A program made the translations under genes and the position numbers. Positions 54,689 through 63,764 of a DNA stretch of 64,000 nucleotides are shown here, in pieces; positions within the stretch are counted from its first letter, which is position 1, and every line of letters begins with the position of its first letter. This DNA comes from Sphingobium sp. BYY-5 (GTDB taxonomy: Bacteria; Pseudomonadota; Alphaproteobacteria; Sphingomonadales; Sphingomonadaceae): assembly GCF_022758885.1 (NCBI RefSeq), contig NZ_JALEBH010000001.1, positions 2,449,501 through 2,513,500 of the forward strand, read 5' to 3'. The notes under the pieces were generated by a model, which had not been told where the DNA came from, did no database searches, and worked only from the letters and a program-made list of their open reading frames with translations.

Positions 54689-54757
54689 GATCGTTCTCCA
54701 TAAACGAATGTGGTCAGGCCCGGGTCGATGTTGGTAGCATCGATCCGGGCTGCATAG

Positions 54758-54810
54758 ATGTAATTACATGCACTATTGATTGAGGTCAACAATGTAATTA
54801 CATTGTTGAC
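54758..54810. promoter_or_regulatory. Two palindromic operators between the S24-like and RHH genes
   Basis: Site A, ATGTAATTACAT (54758-54769). Site B, a perfect 26-bp palindrome (54785-54810) with half-site GTCAACAATGTAA that contains AATGTAATTACATT at its centre. The centres are 34 bp apart. Site B ends one base before the RHH ATG. Both are probably bound by the RHH protein, which would autoregulate and control the divergent S24-like gene. Confidence 0.75.
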
Positions 54811-54966
54811 ATGACCCGGGACAAGAACCACCCATTCCAGATGCGCGTCTCAGCCGAGTGGCTCGCGATCATTGATGATTGGCGCCGCAAGCAACAGGAT
54901 ATTCCATCCCGTGCAGAGGCTATCCGTCAGCTGGTGAACAAAGGTCTGGAGGCCGATAAGGCCTGA
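54811..54966 (+). CDS. Ribbon-helix-helix protein, 51 residues
   Basis: The frame encodes MTRDKNHPFQMRVSAEWLAI, then a helix of charged residues (DDWRRKQQDIPSRAEAIRQLV) and ends GLEADKA. This is the strand-helix-helix layout of Arc/MetJ-type repressors: strand FQMRVSAEW, then two helices with RAEAIRQLV. There is no Shine-Dalgarno sequence: the ATG directly follows the 26-bp palindrome, so translation may be leaderless or depend on the operator region. It is short but well supported by the composition and by the adjoining operators. Confidence 0.75.
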   Translation: MTRDKNHPFQMRVSAEWLAIIDDWRRKQQDIPSRAEAIRQLVNKGLEADKA

Positions 54967-55715
54967 CTACGTCTGCTGGAATGACCGGGCTTTGGACCCT
55001 GGCGACTGACCGGAATTGAAGAGCAAATCAGGATATCGGCAGTAGCGCGGTGGTGCTACAGGCGAGCAAACGTGGCGCAGCGAAGGGATCGTGGATCGAG
55101 CAGATGCTGGCCCGCAAGCCACGCATGCTGGTGACGGTCGCGCTGGCAAATAAGATGGCGCGGATCGTCTGGGCGCTGCTGATGAAGGATGAAATTTACA
55201 AAGCTCCGGTCGCAGCCGCGGCATAAGCCAAGGCGGGCCAGAGGTCGTCGGAACGTAGTCGGTCGAAGGAGGGTATGGCACAACAGTCGGCGAGACGGGA
55301 TCGGAAGAACCAGGTTAATCCACCGTGCTTCATCAGCACGCGTTAGTGATGTGGTTCCGGTCCGCGAACTCCCATACGGGCCCGCAGCTATCATCGCTGC
55401 ATCAGAGGTCGGGCAGATGGCAGCATCCGACTACGAGCCTAACTCCAAATACCACTTGCGTTACTCGGGGCGTCCACAGATGGCAATCATGGTGGTGACC
55501 CTCTCAGGATTGCTCGTGCTGCGTTACGGCCTCTACTAGTGAAGCACAACACGAGCAGGCGAAAATGTCGGCTGTCGCCGGAAGCCGCCGTTCGCTTCCT
55601 CCATCCTGAAAGACGGCAAAGTCCCAGATGTCACCTACTGCTGTCGACCCTAATAAGACGCTCGAAACTTCAACTCGCGTGCCTTGAACCGGACGGTCGG
55701 CTTCTAAGGGCAGAT
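54967..55715. other. Region with a transposase remnant and no intact gene
   Basis: About 750 bases containing the IS110 remnant at 55050-55226. The rest shows only arginine-rich chance frames on both strands. A frame on the plus strand to 55539 has a hydrophobic end (MAIMVVTLSGLLVLRYGLY), but no ribosome site. Confidence 0.4.
55050..55226 (+). pseudogene. IS110-family transposase, C-terminal remnant
   Basis: In-frame translation gives VVLQASKRGAAKGSWIEQML, then ARKPRMLVTVALANKMARIVWALLMKDEIYKAP and a TAA. This matches the C terminus of IS110/IS1111 transposases (LARKP..LVTVALANK.ARI.WA). The 5' part is absent; it belongs to a different subgroup from the 5' fragment at 36999, whose usual C terminus is different, so two separate elements decayed here. 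Confidence 0.72.
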
Positions 55716-55937
55716 TCAAGCACGCCTCCGATCGCTGCCAGGCAAAATCCAAGGCAAGAGCGTGATCGGAAACATAAGCGTTAACAGAAAAGCGAAAACG
55801 CCGTCTTCAAGTGATCGCTGTAGCCAAAGAAATATCCCCGCCAGAACCATCGCGGCCGATGCAATGCAAAGTCCGCAATAGAGATGCGACCCGACAGCGG
55901 CTTTTGTCGTAAGCGAGTGTAGGGGCTGGCCAATCAT
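55716..55937 (-). CDS. Small membrane protein with two hydrophobic segments
   Basis: A 73-residue protein with two probable transmembrane helices (YCGLCIASAAMVLAGIFLWL and VFAFLLTLMFPITLLPWILPG) and a basic C terminus (SDRRRA). It overlaps the upstream gene stop by four bases (ATGA at 55934-55937), which is the main support. No family is recognised. Confidence 0.6.
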   Translation of the reverse strand: MIGQPLHSLTTKAAVGSHLYCGLCIASAAMVLAGIFLWLQRSLEDGVFAFLLTLMFPITLLPWILPGSDRRRA

Positions 55938-56335
55938 CGACGTGGCTCGCTACGCAAGATAAGGCGCTTGGCCTCGTCGAGCGCCGACGGCGACAAACCA
56001 GCCGCATGGGCTCTCTCCCTTGCTTCCGCATATGGGGCGCCGGCACGAAACAATATGCAATAGCTGCGCAGTGCCTCAAGCCGCTCATCTGCGAGCCGGT
56101 TGGGGGCATAGTTACCACTTAGCCACGCTATAAACCGTGCAATTCCCAAAGGCGGTTCAAGGCTGGAGGGGTGATCGAACAGGGATAGCGCGACGACGCA
56201 CTGCTCCAGTGTCGTCAGGGCGTTCTCCTGCGATGGCTCAGGTCTGCAGTGCGTTCCGCCTGAAAGTTGGAGTTCTTCGGGCAACGAGATTTCATCGTGA
56301 TTGCCGTTTGACCAATCCTGATTTGCCAAAAACAT
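55934..56335 (-). CDS. Hypothetical protein, helical
   Basis: A 133-residue protein: MFLANQDWSNGNHDEISLPEELQLSGG, then CVVALSLFDHPSSLEPPLGIARFIAWLSG and a helical tail (RLADERLEALRSYCILFRAGAPYAEARERAHAAGLSPSALDEAKRLI). GAGGAG lies seven bases before the chosen ATG at 56335; an ATG at 56353 is possible. Unknown family. Paired with the small membrane protein downstream. Confidence 0.65.
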   Translation of the reverse strand: MFLANQDWSNGNHDEISLPEELQLSGGTHCRPEPSQENALTTLEQCVVALSLFDHPSSLEPPLGIARFIAWLSGNYAPNRLADERLEALRSYCILFRAGAPYAEARERAHAAGLSPSALDEAKRLILRSEPRR

Positions 56336-56431
56336 GGGACAACTCCTCGTCATGAGGGACTGCGTTTCAGCGTCATCGCAGGCGGGGTGGCAGCGTGCCG
56401 CCACCCCGTGGGACGTGGCTGATCAGTGCCG

Positions 56432-57643
56432 TCAGAAGTCGATCGTGCGTGCAGCCAGGACATTCTCATAGGCTGCCGACCGGTCGGCAGCCGGAGGATA
56501 GATCCAGACCTCGTTGATCTCCTTTTTGATGCCCTTAGCATCCGCACCGGTCACCTCGACCTGAGAGTCCCAGCCGCGCGTGAAGATTGCAGTGTCTGGC
56601 CCCAGGTCGAGACAGGTCACATAAGCAGGCTGATCATAGGGCAAGGTCGGCTCACCCAGCAGGTCGGCCGCCGCATTATGCCCTGCGAATGCACCGAGCC
56701 GACGGGCGTGCTGACAGGACATGGCAGCATAATTGCCGGCCGCATCGGTCTTCGCCTTGGCCGTGTCGCCAGTTGCGAAGATCGCGGGCGCGCCGGGGAC
56801 ACGCAGGTCGGGATCCACGATCACACGCCCGAGATTGTCGCGTTCGCCCGGCAATTGGGCTGTCAGGGCGGAGGCGCGCATGCCGGCCGACCATATGACG
56901 GTCGACGTCTCGATCCGACTGCCATCACTCAGCGTGACGCCATTTTCATCGAGACCTGCGATGCCCAGGCTCATCCGTGTTTCAATCCCTAGATCGCGCA
57001 GCTTCTGCTCGATATAGGGGCGGGGCCTTTCGCCCATCGCCGGCGCGACATGTTCGGATCGATCGACGATGATGACGCGAATGTCCGCGGCTTCGCCCAA
57101 TATGCTGCGCAGACGGGCCGGCATCTCGGTCGCGAATTCCAGCCCAGTGAAGCCGGCTCCGCCGACCACGACCGTGTTGCGAGCGGGTAAAGACGGTTTC
57201 TCGGCCAGCGCATGAAGGTGGCGGTCGAGCGCAACCGCCTCGGCCAGTTGCGTGGCAGCAAAGCCGAATTCCGCGAGCCCGGGAATCGGGGGCGTAAAGC
57301 CATCGCTCCCCGCCGCCAGGATGAGGCGATCAAAGGGGAAGATTGCCGAGGCGCCGTCAGAGGACAAGACGGTGACGCAGGAGGCATCTCGGTCGATCGT
57401 CTCCACATTGCCCTGATGATGGAGGATATCGGTCGCCGCGAACAATTCGCTGAGCGGGGCGACCATCTCGTGCGGATGCGGTTCGTAGAGCCGCGGACGG
57501 ATGACCATTTCCGGGGCAGGCGACACCACGGTGATGGTGAGGTCCTCCGGAGACACGCCCTTCTCGTCCCGCAGGCGCGATGCGCCCAGCGCGGCCATCA
57601 TGCCTGCGAAACCGGAGCCAATTATCAGGATATTTTTCGACAT
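56432..57643 (-). CDS. Type II NADH dehydrogenase-like FAD oxidoreductase
   Basis: A 403-residue flavoprotein. The FAD motif is ILIIGSGFAGMMAALGASRL at the N terminus; the NAD(P) motif is TVVVGGAGFTGLEFATEMPARL near 158; ATGDTAKAKTDAAGN near 295 is the second FAD block. It resembles NDH-2 and transfers electrons from NADH to quinone at the membrane surface without pumping. AGGAGA lies before the ATG. No close partner gene is seen. Confidence 0.9.
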   Translation of the reverse strand: MSKNILIIGSGFAGMMAALGASRLRDEKGVSPEDLTITVVSPAPEMVIRPRLYEPHPHEMVAPLSELFAATDILHHQGNVETIDRDASCVTVLSSDGASAIFPFDRLILAAGSDGFTPPIPGLAEFGFAATQLAEAVALDRHLHALAEKPSLPARNTVVVGGAGFTGLEFATEMPARLRSILGEAADIRVIIVDRSEHVAPAMGERPRPYIEQKLRDLGIETRMSLGIAGLDENGVTLSDGSRIETSTVIWSAGMRASALTAQLPGERDNLGRVIVDPDLRVPGAPAIFATGDTAKAKTDAAGNYAAMSCQHARRLGAFAGHNAAADLLGEPTLPYDQPAYVTCLDLGPDTAIFTRGWDSQVEVTGADAKGIKKEINEVWIYPPAADRSAAYENVLAARTIDF

Positions 57644-58074
57644 GGCAATTTCTCCTCACGCCTGGTGAAAGCTGATTTGAGAATGGCTGCCGTTTTCCGT
57701 CCGCGCAGACGGACGCCCTGCAGAACGCAAGACTTGTCGCGGTTACGAAGGTTAGAAATCGGCAGCGATACTCTTGTCGGATGGCGCCCACATAGGGTCT
57801 GGAGGTCATCCGTTGCGCTTGAGGTCGGGATCTCGACTTCGTTGCCGAAAACATCCTCTGCTCAATCGATCGACAGAAGCTGTCGACACGATCTTTATAA
57901 CCGCGCGGGATCAATGCCGTCGAGACTGAGACACCCTATACAAAGGTAGAGGCTGTCCTGGCCGGTCCATGAACAGGCCTAGTCTATCGGCATTATCAAC
58001 GAGGATAAGTGTGCCGGCGCAGTGGAGCAAATGACCCGAAATGACCTTGCCGAGCAGCCCATGCTCCGCCGCCA
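57644..58074. other. Non-coding stretch
   Basis: About 430 bases between the NDH-2-like gene start and the SDR gene end, both on the reverse strand. A promoter for NDH-2 is expected near 57660-57720. No gene or terminator could be supported. Confidence 0.4.
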
Positions 58075-58824
58075 TCAAGTCAGCGCAATCCCCCCATCCA
58101 CCAGCAGATTCGCTCCGGTGACGAAGCCCGCATCATCCGACGCGAGATAAAGAATTGACCGCGCCAGTTCATCCGCCTGTCCAAGGCGTCCCATCGGAAT
58201 GACATTGGCCAGATGCGCTTCAAAGCCGTCGCGCGCGTCATCCGGCACGCCCAGCTTGCCCAGGATCGGTGTGTCGACGGGGCCGGGGCTCACCACATTG
58301 ACCCGGATGCGCCGCGCCTTGAGTTCCAACGCCCAACTGCGAGCGAACGCTTCCATGGCGGCCTTGGCGCCGGCGTAGACGGCATGGCCCTCCAGGATTT
58401 TCCGGGTCGCGATCGAGCTGGTCAGGACGATGCTCCCGCCCTCGCGCATCAGGGGCACAATCTTCTGGACACCAAAGAAGACGCCACGCGCGTTGATTGC
58501 GAACTGCGCGTCATAATCCTCCTGCGTTACTGCTTCGCTCGGCTGGATGACGTTCACGCCGGCATTGGCGATATAGATATCCGCGCCGCCAAACCGATCG
58601 CGCACCGTCTCCGCGACCCGATCATGCGTCATCGGGTCGGCCACATCGCCCACCAGGCCAATGACATGCTTGCCCAACGCGGCGACGGCCTCGTCCACGG
58701 CTGCCTGACGGCGGCCGACGATCAATACCCGTGCGCCGGCAGCTGCAAGCGCAGCCGCCGTCGCGAAACCGATCCCACTATTGCCGCCGGTAACGATGGC
58801 GACCTTGTTCAAAAAGCTGTTCAT
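58075..58824 (-). CDS. Short-chain dehydrogenase/reductase
   Basis: A 249-residue classical SDR. Motifs: TGGNSGIG (12-19), NAG (87-89), S137, Y150 and K154 (YAGAK), and VVSPGPVDTPI. The C terminus is FVTGANLLVDGG. It oxidises or reduces a hydroxy/keto group with NAD(P); the substrate is unknown. It is divergent from a LysR gene with a 92-base shared region, which suggests control by that regulator. Confidence 0.92.
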   Translation of the reverse strand: MNSFLNKVAIVTGGNSGIGFATAAALAAAGARVLIVGRRQAAVDEAVAALGKHVIGLVGDVADPMTHDRVAETVRDRFGGADIYIANAGVNVIQPSEAVTQEDYDAQFAINARGVFFGVQKIVPLMREGGSIVLTSSIATRKILEGHAVYAGAKAAMEAFARSWALELKARRIRVNVVSPGPVDTPILGKLGVPDDARDGFEAHLANVIPMGRLGQADELARSILYLASDDAGFVTGANLLVDGGIALT

Positions 58825-58916
58825 GATTGTCTACTCCTGGTTGGAAGCCGACAAATAACTATTGCTTTTTCGCTATCCCATACGTTCAAATGTGCTTTCA
58901 TTTGTTCCATGAAGGC

Positions 58917-59804
58917 ATGAATTGGATGGATCGCACGCAGGGGCTGCTGGCCTTCATACGATCGGTGGAGGCCGGTTCCTTTTCTGGCGGGGCACGACTG
59001 CTGGGCACGACGCCATCGGCCGTCTCGCGCAGCATTGCCCGTCTGGAACGCCGGCTCGAAGCCAGGCTGTTTCAGAGATCGACGCGAAGCTTGACATTGA
59101 CCGATGAGGGGCAGGCCTATTTCGACAGGGTGTCGCCATTGTTGCGCGAATTGGAGGCTGCCGATGAAGTGCTGCGCCCGGATGGCGCCCTATCGGGAAC
59201 CTTGCGCGTGACCATGCCGACTGTCCTTGGCGATGTCCTCATGGATGCGATTGTGTCGGACTTCCTGCCGGCTCATCCGAGCTTGCGGTTGCAGGCGAGC
59301 ATCACTGACCGGCATGTCGACATGATCGCAGAAGGCTTTGACCTGGCATTGCGCGCGGGCCCATTGCCTGACAGCGGCTTGATCGGTCGCCCCCTGGGAA
59401 CGGTGCCGCTGCGTCTTGTCGCATCGCCGGCCTATCTCGACCAGATGGGACGGCCGCAGATGCCGGCCGATCTCGCCAGCCATCGACACATCCGTTACCT
59501 GGCTGGCAATCGCCCCTATCCGTTGCTATTTGCAGACGGCACAAGGATGGTGCCGGAGGGTCGGCTCGATGTCGATGACGGCACCGTCATGCTGCGCAGC
59601 GCACTCAACCACGCCGGTCTCGCCCAACTCCTGCATCCCGTCGTTGCCCCGCATCTGGCGAGCGGCGCACTGGAAGAAGTTCTGCCGCGCCATCCGCTGG
59701 CACGGATTGCGTTGCATTTCCTACATGCCTTCGGGCACCGTCTGCCGCCGCGAGCTCGAGCCTTCATGGACTTTGTCGCAGATCAGGTCATAGCCGGCAC
59801 ATGA
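58917..59804 (+). CDS. LysR-type transcriptional regulator
   Basis: A 295-residue LysR. The HTH is in GLLAFIRSVEAGSFSGGARLLGTTPSAVSRSIARLERRLEARLF, and the effector domain has LQASITDRHVDMIAEGFDLALRAG. ATG 58917 is preceded by GAAGG; ATG 58926 is the alternative. Divergent from the SDR gene, which it probably regulates. After it, an interval of 180 bases has nothing recognised. Confidence 0.92.
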   Translation: MNWMDRTQGLLAFIRSVEAGSFSGGARLLGTTPSAVSRSIARLERRLEARLFQRSTRSLTLTDEGQAYFDRVSPLLRELEAADEVLRPDGALSGTLRVTMPTVLGDVLMDAIVSDFLPAHPSLRLQASITDRHVDMIAEGFDLALRAGPLPDSGLIGRPLGTVPLRLVASPAYLDQMGRPQMPADLASHRHIRYLAGNRPYPLLFADGTRMVPEGRLDVDDGTVMLRSALNHAGLAQLLHPVVAPHLASGALEEVLPRHPLARIALHFLHAFGHRLPPRARAFMDFVADQVIAGT

Positions 59805-59987
59805 TTGCCCTCGACGAGCAGGCGGCTGACGCAATAGCAGTCATTGCCCTGGATGATTTCTGATGCCTGTTGGGCGGTCCAACTGGCATCACGCCGATAG
59901 CAGAGCTGATTGATCGGTAGGCTCTCCGCGGCCGGCGACGCCCATATAGTGACCGGGCGATACGATCGGACCGCCCGGCCCAGCGCA

Positions 59988-60416
59988 TCAACCCACGTTG
60001 ATATCTACGGCAATATTCCCGCGGATGGCATGGCTGTAGGGGCAGATGGTATCCGCCTCCGCAACCAATGCCTGGGCCGCTGTGCGTTCGACGCCAGGCA
60101 GAAATACCACCAGCGCGACTGTCAGGCCAAAGCCCTTGTCATCGCGCGGGCCGATGCCGACTGTGGCCTCGACCGCCGCGTCGACCGGGATACGGGGCAG
60201 GTTTGCATCCTGCGCGGCAGCGAATTTCATGGCCCCCAGGAAGCAGGCGGCATAGCCCGATGCGAACAATTGCTCGGGATTGTTACCCACGCCATTGCCG
60301 CCCAGTTCCTTTGCTGTTCCAAGCGTGACGGCAAAACTGCCGTCGAGCGTTGCGGCCTTGCCGTCGCGACCGCCAACGGCACGGGCTGTCGTCGAATAGA
60401 GGATCTTGGTTGTCAT
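59988..60416 (-). CDS. Organic hydroperoxide resistance protein (Ohr/OsmC)
   Basis: A 142-residue peroxidase. The start is MTTKILYSTTARAVGGRDGKA; the two catalytic cysteines lie in GYAACFLGAMKFA and in DTICPYSHAIRGN, the Ohr pattern. It reduces organic hydroperoxides using lipoyl-linked thiols. The ATG at 60416 is preferred to one at 60437. No OhrR gene is adjacent. Two tandem hairpins separate it from the MBL gene upstream. Confidence 0.94.
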   Translation of the reverse strand: MTTKILYSTTARAVGGRDGKAATLDGSFAVTLGTAKELGGNGVGNNPEQLFASGYAACFLGAMKFAAAQDANLPRIPVDAAVEATVGIGPRDDKGFGLTVALVVFLPGVERTAAQALVAEADTICPYSHAIRGNIAVDINVG

Positions 60417-60450
60417 GTCGGTTTCCTTCGAAATCATAAGGGGGGAGCAC

Positions 60451-60515
60451 GAACCGCCAGACGCGCGAGGGCGCCTGGCGGTTCGGAGACCATCACGGGG
60501 GAGGTTGATGGTCTC
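60451..60515. repeat. Tandem perfect hairpins between MBL and Ohr genes
   Basis: GAACCGCCAG/CTGGCGGTTC (60451-60484) and GAGACCATCA/TGATGGTCTC (60486-60515), both perfect ten-base stems, separated by one base. They lie between the stop of the MBL gene (60573) and the Ohr start (60416) on the reverse strand and could be a terminator plus a leader hairpin. Confidence 0.6.
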
Positions 60516-60572
60516 TGGGGGAGAAAGGGCTCAAACGCTATTGGAGTGCCCCAGGGTCTTATTACGCGGCGA

Positions 60573-61487
60573 TCAATAGTCCCAGAAACCTGCGACCCAG
60601 CGGAAATTGCCTCCATCGCTGGCTACGCGTCCGACCGACGGGAACGGCAAGTGCGTAGCGACCAGCAGTTCACCGCTCGCCGCTGCATCCTGCAGCAGTT
60701 GGATACGCACACGGACTGATTCTTCGGGATCATGCTCAAAGCCATTGTGCCAGTCGGGATGGTCGAACCCCACCGGGAAGATCGCATCGCCCGCAAAGGT
60801 CAGGCGCTCACCGGCCGACGTCAGGCGCACCACGCTGTGGCCGGGCGTATGGCCGCCGGTGCGCCAGGCAAGCACGCCGGGCGCGACTTCATGTTCCTCC
60901 TCGAAGATCTGCAGTTGCCTGCCATAGGCATCCATGAATTGGTTGGCAGTCCTGCGCAGCACATCGGGTACTGGCGCCGGCATGTCCGTCATCGAGAAAT
61001 CGGGCGACGCCCAGAAATCGACTTCGGCCGCCGCCACATGAATCCGCACGTCGGGCCGCAACTGGTTCTTCACTTCGTCGACCAGCAGGCCGCCGATATG
61101 ATCCATGTGCATATGGGTGATGACAATGTCGGTCACGGACGACAGCTCGATGCCGGCGGCCTTCAGGCGCTTGGGAAATTGGCCGGCGCGCGGGAAACCG
61201 GCAAACTGACCGCCAAGACCGGCATCGACGAGAATGGTCTGCTCGCCGCTGCGCACGACCAGCACGTTGAGCGCCCAGTCGAATGCATCGGGCCCCAGGA
61301 ACATGTCGTTGAACCAGGCGGCCCGATCAGCCGGCGTGACGTTGGTGGACATCGTCTGGGTCGGCAGCGGCAGCACGCCGTCGCTGACCACCAGCACATC
61401 GATCTCGCCAACCTTTAGCGCGTAACGCGACGGGACCAGTTCCTCGAACGCCGCCGGGGCGGCGGGCGTGATATTGTCTACCTTCAT
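60573..61487 (-). CDS. MBL-fold metallohydrolase
   Basis: A 304-residue metallo-beta-lactamase-fold protein. The metal motif is THMHMDH (H125, H127, D129, H130), with later ligands in GHTPGHS and FAGDAIFP and in VATHLPFP. It resembles N-acyl homoserine lactonase/AttM-like and related lactonase proteins. GGAGGATA precedes the ATG at 61487; a longer in-frame extension is a shadow. Its substrate is unknown. About 240 bases upstream contain no gene. Confidence 0.9.
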   Translation of the reverse strand: MKVDNITPAAPAAFEELVPSRYALKVGEIDVLVVSDGVLPLPTQTMSTNVTPADRAAWFNDMFLGPDAFDWALNVLVVRSGEQTILVDAGLGGQFAGFPRAGQFPKRLKAAGIELSSVTDIVITHMHMDHIGGLLVDEVKNQLRPDVRIHVAAAEVDFWASPDFSMTDMPAPVPDVLRRTANQFMDAYGRQLQIFEEEHEVAPGVLAWRTGGHTPGHSVVRLTSAGERLTFAGDAIFPVGFDHPDWHNGFEHDPEESVRVRIQLLQDAAASGELLVATHLPFPSVGRVASDGGNFRWVAGFWDY

Positions 61488-61730
61488 GTCTCTATCCTCC
61501 TGAGCCGCCCTAATCACGGCACATACGAGGCTATGGGGAGGCACGATCCTGGTCGATTGGGTGGAGGAATGGCCGGAGCCATACTGGAGTATAGGTTTGC
61601 TCATTCGCAAAGCGGAACGGCAAACTACCAGAAGCATATGCCTATAAGCCGCCGCGTCCATAACGCACGCAAGGCCCCGCAGAGTGCGATATTTTCTAAC
61701 GAAAGGCCGTCGATGAGATTGTACGGAGGG

Positions 61731-63764
61731 CTAAGCTAGCGTTGCGCCACTCGGAATGGTGAAGCGGAACTCGGCACCGCCCAGCGGATGATTATCCGCC
61801 ATGATCCGGCCGCCATGGGCCATGATGATGGACTGGCAAATTCCCAGTCCGATCCCAAGCCCATTTTCCTTGGTCGTGAAGAAGCCTTCGAACACGCGGT
61901 CCAGATTGGCAGCCGATATACCCGGACCGGTATCTCGGATCGAAAAGCACAATAGCCCGGTTATGTCCTGGCTAGTCTCCAGGATAATCGCGCACTCCGA
62001 CCCTCGCACATTCTCGAGCGCCTGAATGCTGTTCATCAGCAGATTGACGATCACCTGCTGCAACTGGATACGGTCTCCGCGCACCCTAGGAAGACCCTTT
62101 GCAAAAATGGTCGTGATGCCGATGCTGCGGGTTTCGATCTCGTGGCGCAGAAACAGCATGGATTCCTGTGCCACCTGGTTCAGATCGAGCATCATCTGTT
62201 CAGGCTGATGCTTGGCTGCCATGCCGCGGATGCGCTGTACGATGTCGTTGGCGCGATGTGCGCTCGTGGCGATCCGCGTTGTCAGTTCCTTAACCTTGTC
62301 GAGATTGGGCTCGACACGGGCAAGCCAGCGCAGGCTGGTCTCCGCATTGGTCAGGATCGCTGCCAAGGGCTGGTTGACCTCATGCGCGATCGACGTCGTC
62401 AGTTCCCCCAGCATGGAAATGCGACAGGCATGGGTGAAATCGGCCTGTAGTTCGCGCAACTGCGCTTCCATCTGAACGCGCGCAGTCACATCCTCTATGC
62501 TGAAGATCGTGACGTCCAGTTCGCCTGGAGGGATCGGGTAGGTGACGGACAGTTGCACATCCAACGTGCGACCATCCAGTGTCTGCACCTTGGTTAGTTC
62601 TCTATGGCTGGGCTGGCCGTTGAACCGGCCAATCATGACGTTGCGCAAGGTATCACGATTGGCGAGGAACAGGTTGCCGACCGGACGGATCAGATCGAGC
62701 GCGCCCTGCCCCCCGAACATCTCGACCGCCCTGCGGTTTACATCCGTCACCGTCACGGTTTCGGCGGCCAGTTCGACCAGTTCGGGATGATCGGCGAGAT
62801 AGGCGCCGAAATCTTCCACGCCGCTGGACCGAAGCCCCGCATAAATCTTGCCCATATGGCTGGCATCGACCTGTAAAAGGGCCGTGGGCATATAATGGAT
62901 GAGCTTGCGATATCGTGCTTCGCTTGCCCGCAGATAGAGATAGGATCGGTCGTCGTCGGCGGTGCCGTTCACTGCCACGAATATCCGGTCGACCTTGTCA
63001 ACCAGCCACAATGTCACCACCGGATCGCGCAATATCCCGTCCGAAGCCAGTTGCCGACGATGGGTCTGCCCCCGCTGGTCGGCGACAACCGCCTCTACGA
63101 TCAGTTCCCCCAGGGTTGCCCTGCTTTCGATCGGCCAGAACGCTGCGACCGATTGATCGATCATGACGCCCGGCCCGCGATTGCCACCGACAAGACGTGC
63201 CGCGCGATCATTGACCTCGATCACACGACAGGCCTGGACCAGCGACAATAGCTGCGCTTCGCGGGCTTCGGCCTCCTGACCAGTCCCGCCGGCCACGACG
63301 GCATCAATCCATGGACGCGCGCCGGCAATATCTATCTCCCAACTGGCCGCCATCAGCCTGTCGGGAATATGCCAGTCCGTACCGGCCCTTTCGCCGTCCG
63401 TCAGGGCCCGCTGACCATACTCCACGATATCATGCAGCGTGCCGTCGCTGTGGAAACGAACATATTGCCTGATATCGACGACCACATGGCTGTTCGAAAA
63501 GCTGCGCCGGCTCACCTGCCCCTGCCATCCACCCTCGCGCAAGAGCAACTGCCAATGATCCTCGTCATCCATCACCCCCTTGGACAGGTCGACGATGCTC
63601 CGCCCCTTAACGCTCAGTGCCGGCCAGCCGTACAATGCCTCCGATGCCGGATTCCAATATTGGATCTTGCCTGCGCTGTCGAAGATGATGACGCTTTCCG
63701 ATGCCAGATCGGCGATATGCAGGTCGGCCTTGATGGCCCCTACGTCCGACACCGCCGGCTTCAT
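61731..63764 (-). CDS. PAS-domain sensor histidine kinase, soluble
   Basis: A 677-residue kinase without transmembrane helices. PAS domains: about 15-130 (ESVIIFDSAGKIQYWNPASEALYGWPA), a middle sensor region, and about 285-440 with IEDVTARVQMEAQLRELQADF. The H box is LGELTTSIAHEVNQPLAAILTNAE (near residue 460), with N box VNLLMNSIQALENV and G boxes RDTGPGISAANL and GLGIGLGICQSII. This is the same H-box type as the kinase at 51.6 kb. It overlaps the upstream response regulator by four bases. Confidence 0.93.
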   Translation of the reverse strand: MKPAVSDVGAIKADLHIADLASESVIIFDSAGKIQYWNPASEALYGWPALSVKGRSIVDLSKGVMDDEDHWQLLLREGGWQGQVSRRSFSNSHVVVDIRQYVRFHSDGTLHDIVEYGQRALTDGERAGTDWHIPDRLMAASWEIDIAGARPWIDAVVAGGTGQEAEAREAQLLSLVQACRVIEVNDRAARLVGGNRGPGVMIDQSVAAFWPIESRATLGELIVEAVVADQRGQTHRRQLASDGILRDPVVTLWLVDKVDRIFVAVNGTADDDRSYLYLRASEARYRKLIHYMPTALLQVDASHMGKIYAGLRSSGVEDFGAYLADHPELVELAAETVTVTDVNRRAVEMFGGQGALDLIRPVGNLFLANRDTLRNVMIGRFNGQPSHRELTKVQTLDGRTLDVQLSVTYPIPPGELDVTIFSIEDVTARVQMEAQLRELQADFTHACRISMLGELTTSIAHEVNQPLAAILTNAETSLRWLARVEPNLDKVKELTTRIATSAHRANDIVQRIRGMAAKHQPEQMMLDLNQVAQESMLFLRHEIETRSIGITTIFAKGLPRVRGDRIQLQQVIVNLLMNSIQALENVRGSECAIILETSQDITGLLCFSIRDTGPGISAANLDRVFEGFFTTKENGLGIGLGICQSIIMAHGGRIMADNHPLGGAEFRFTIPSGATLA

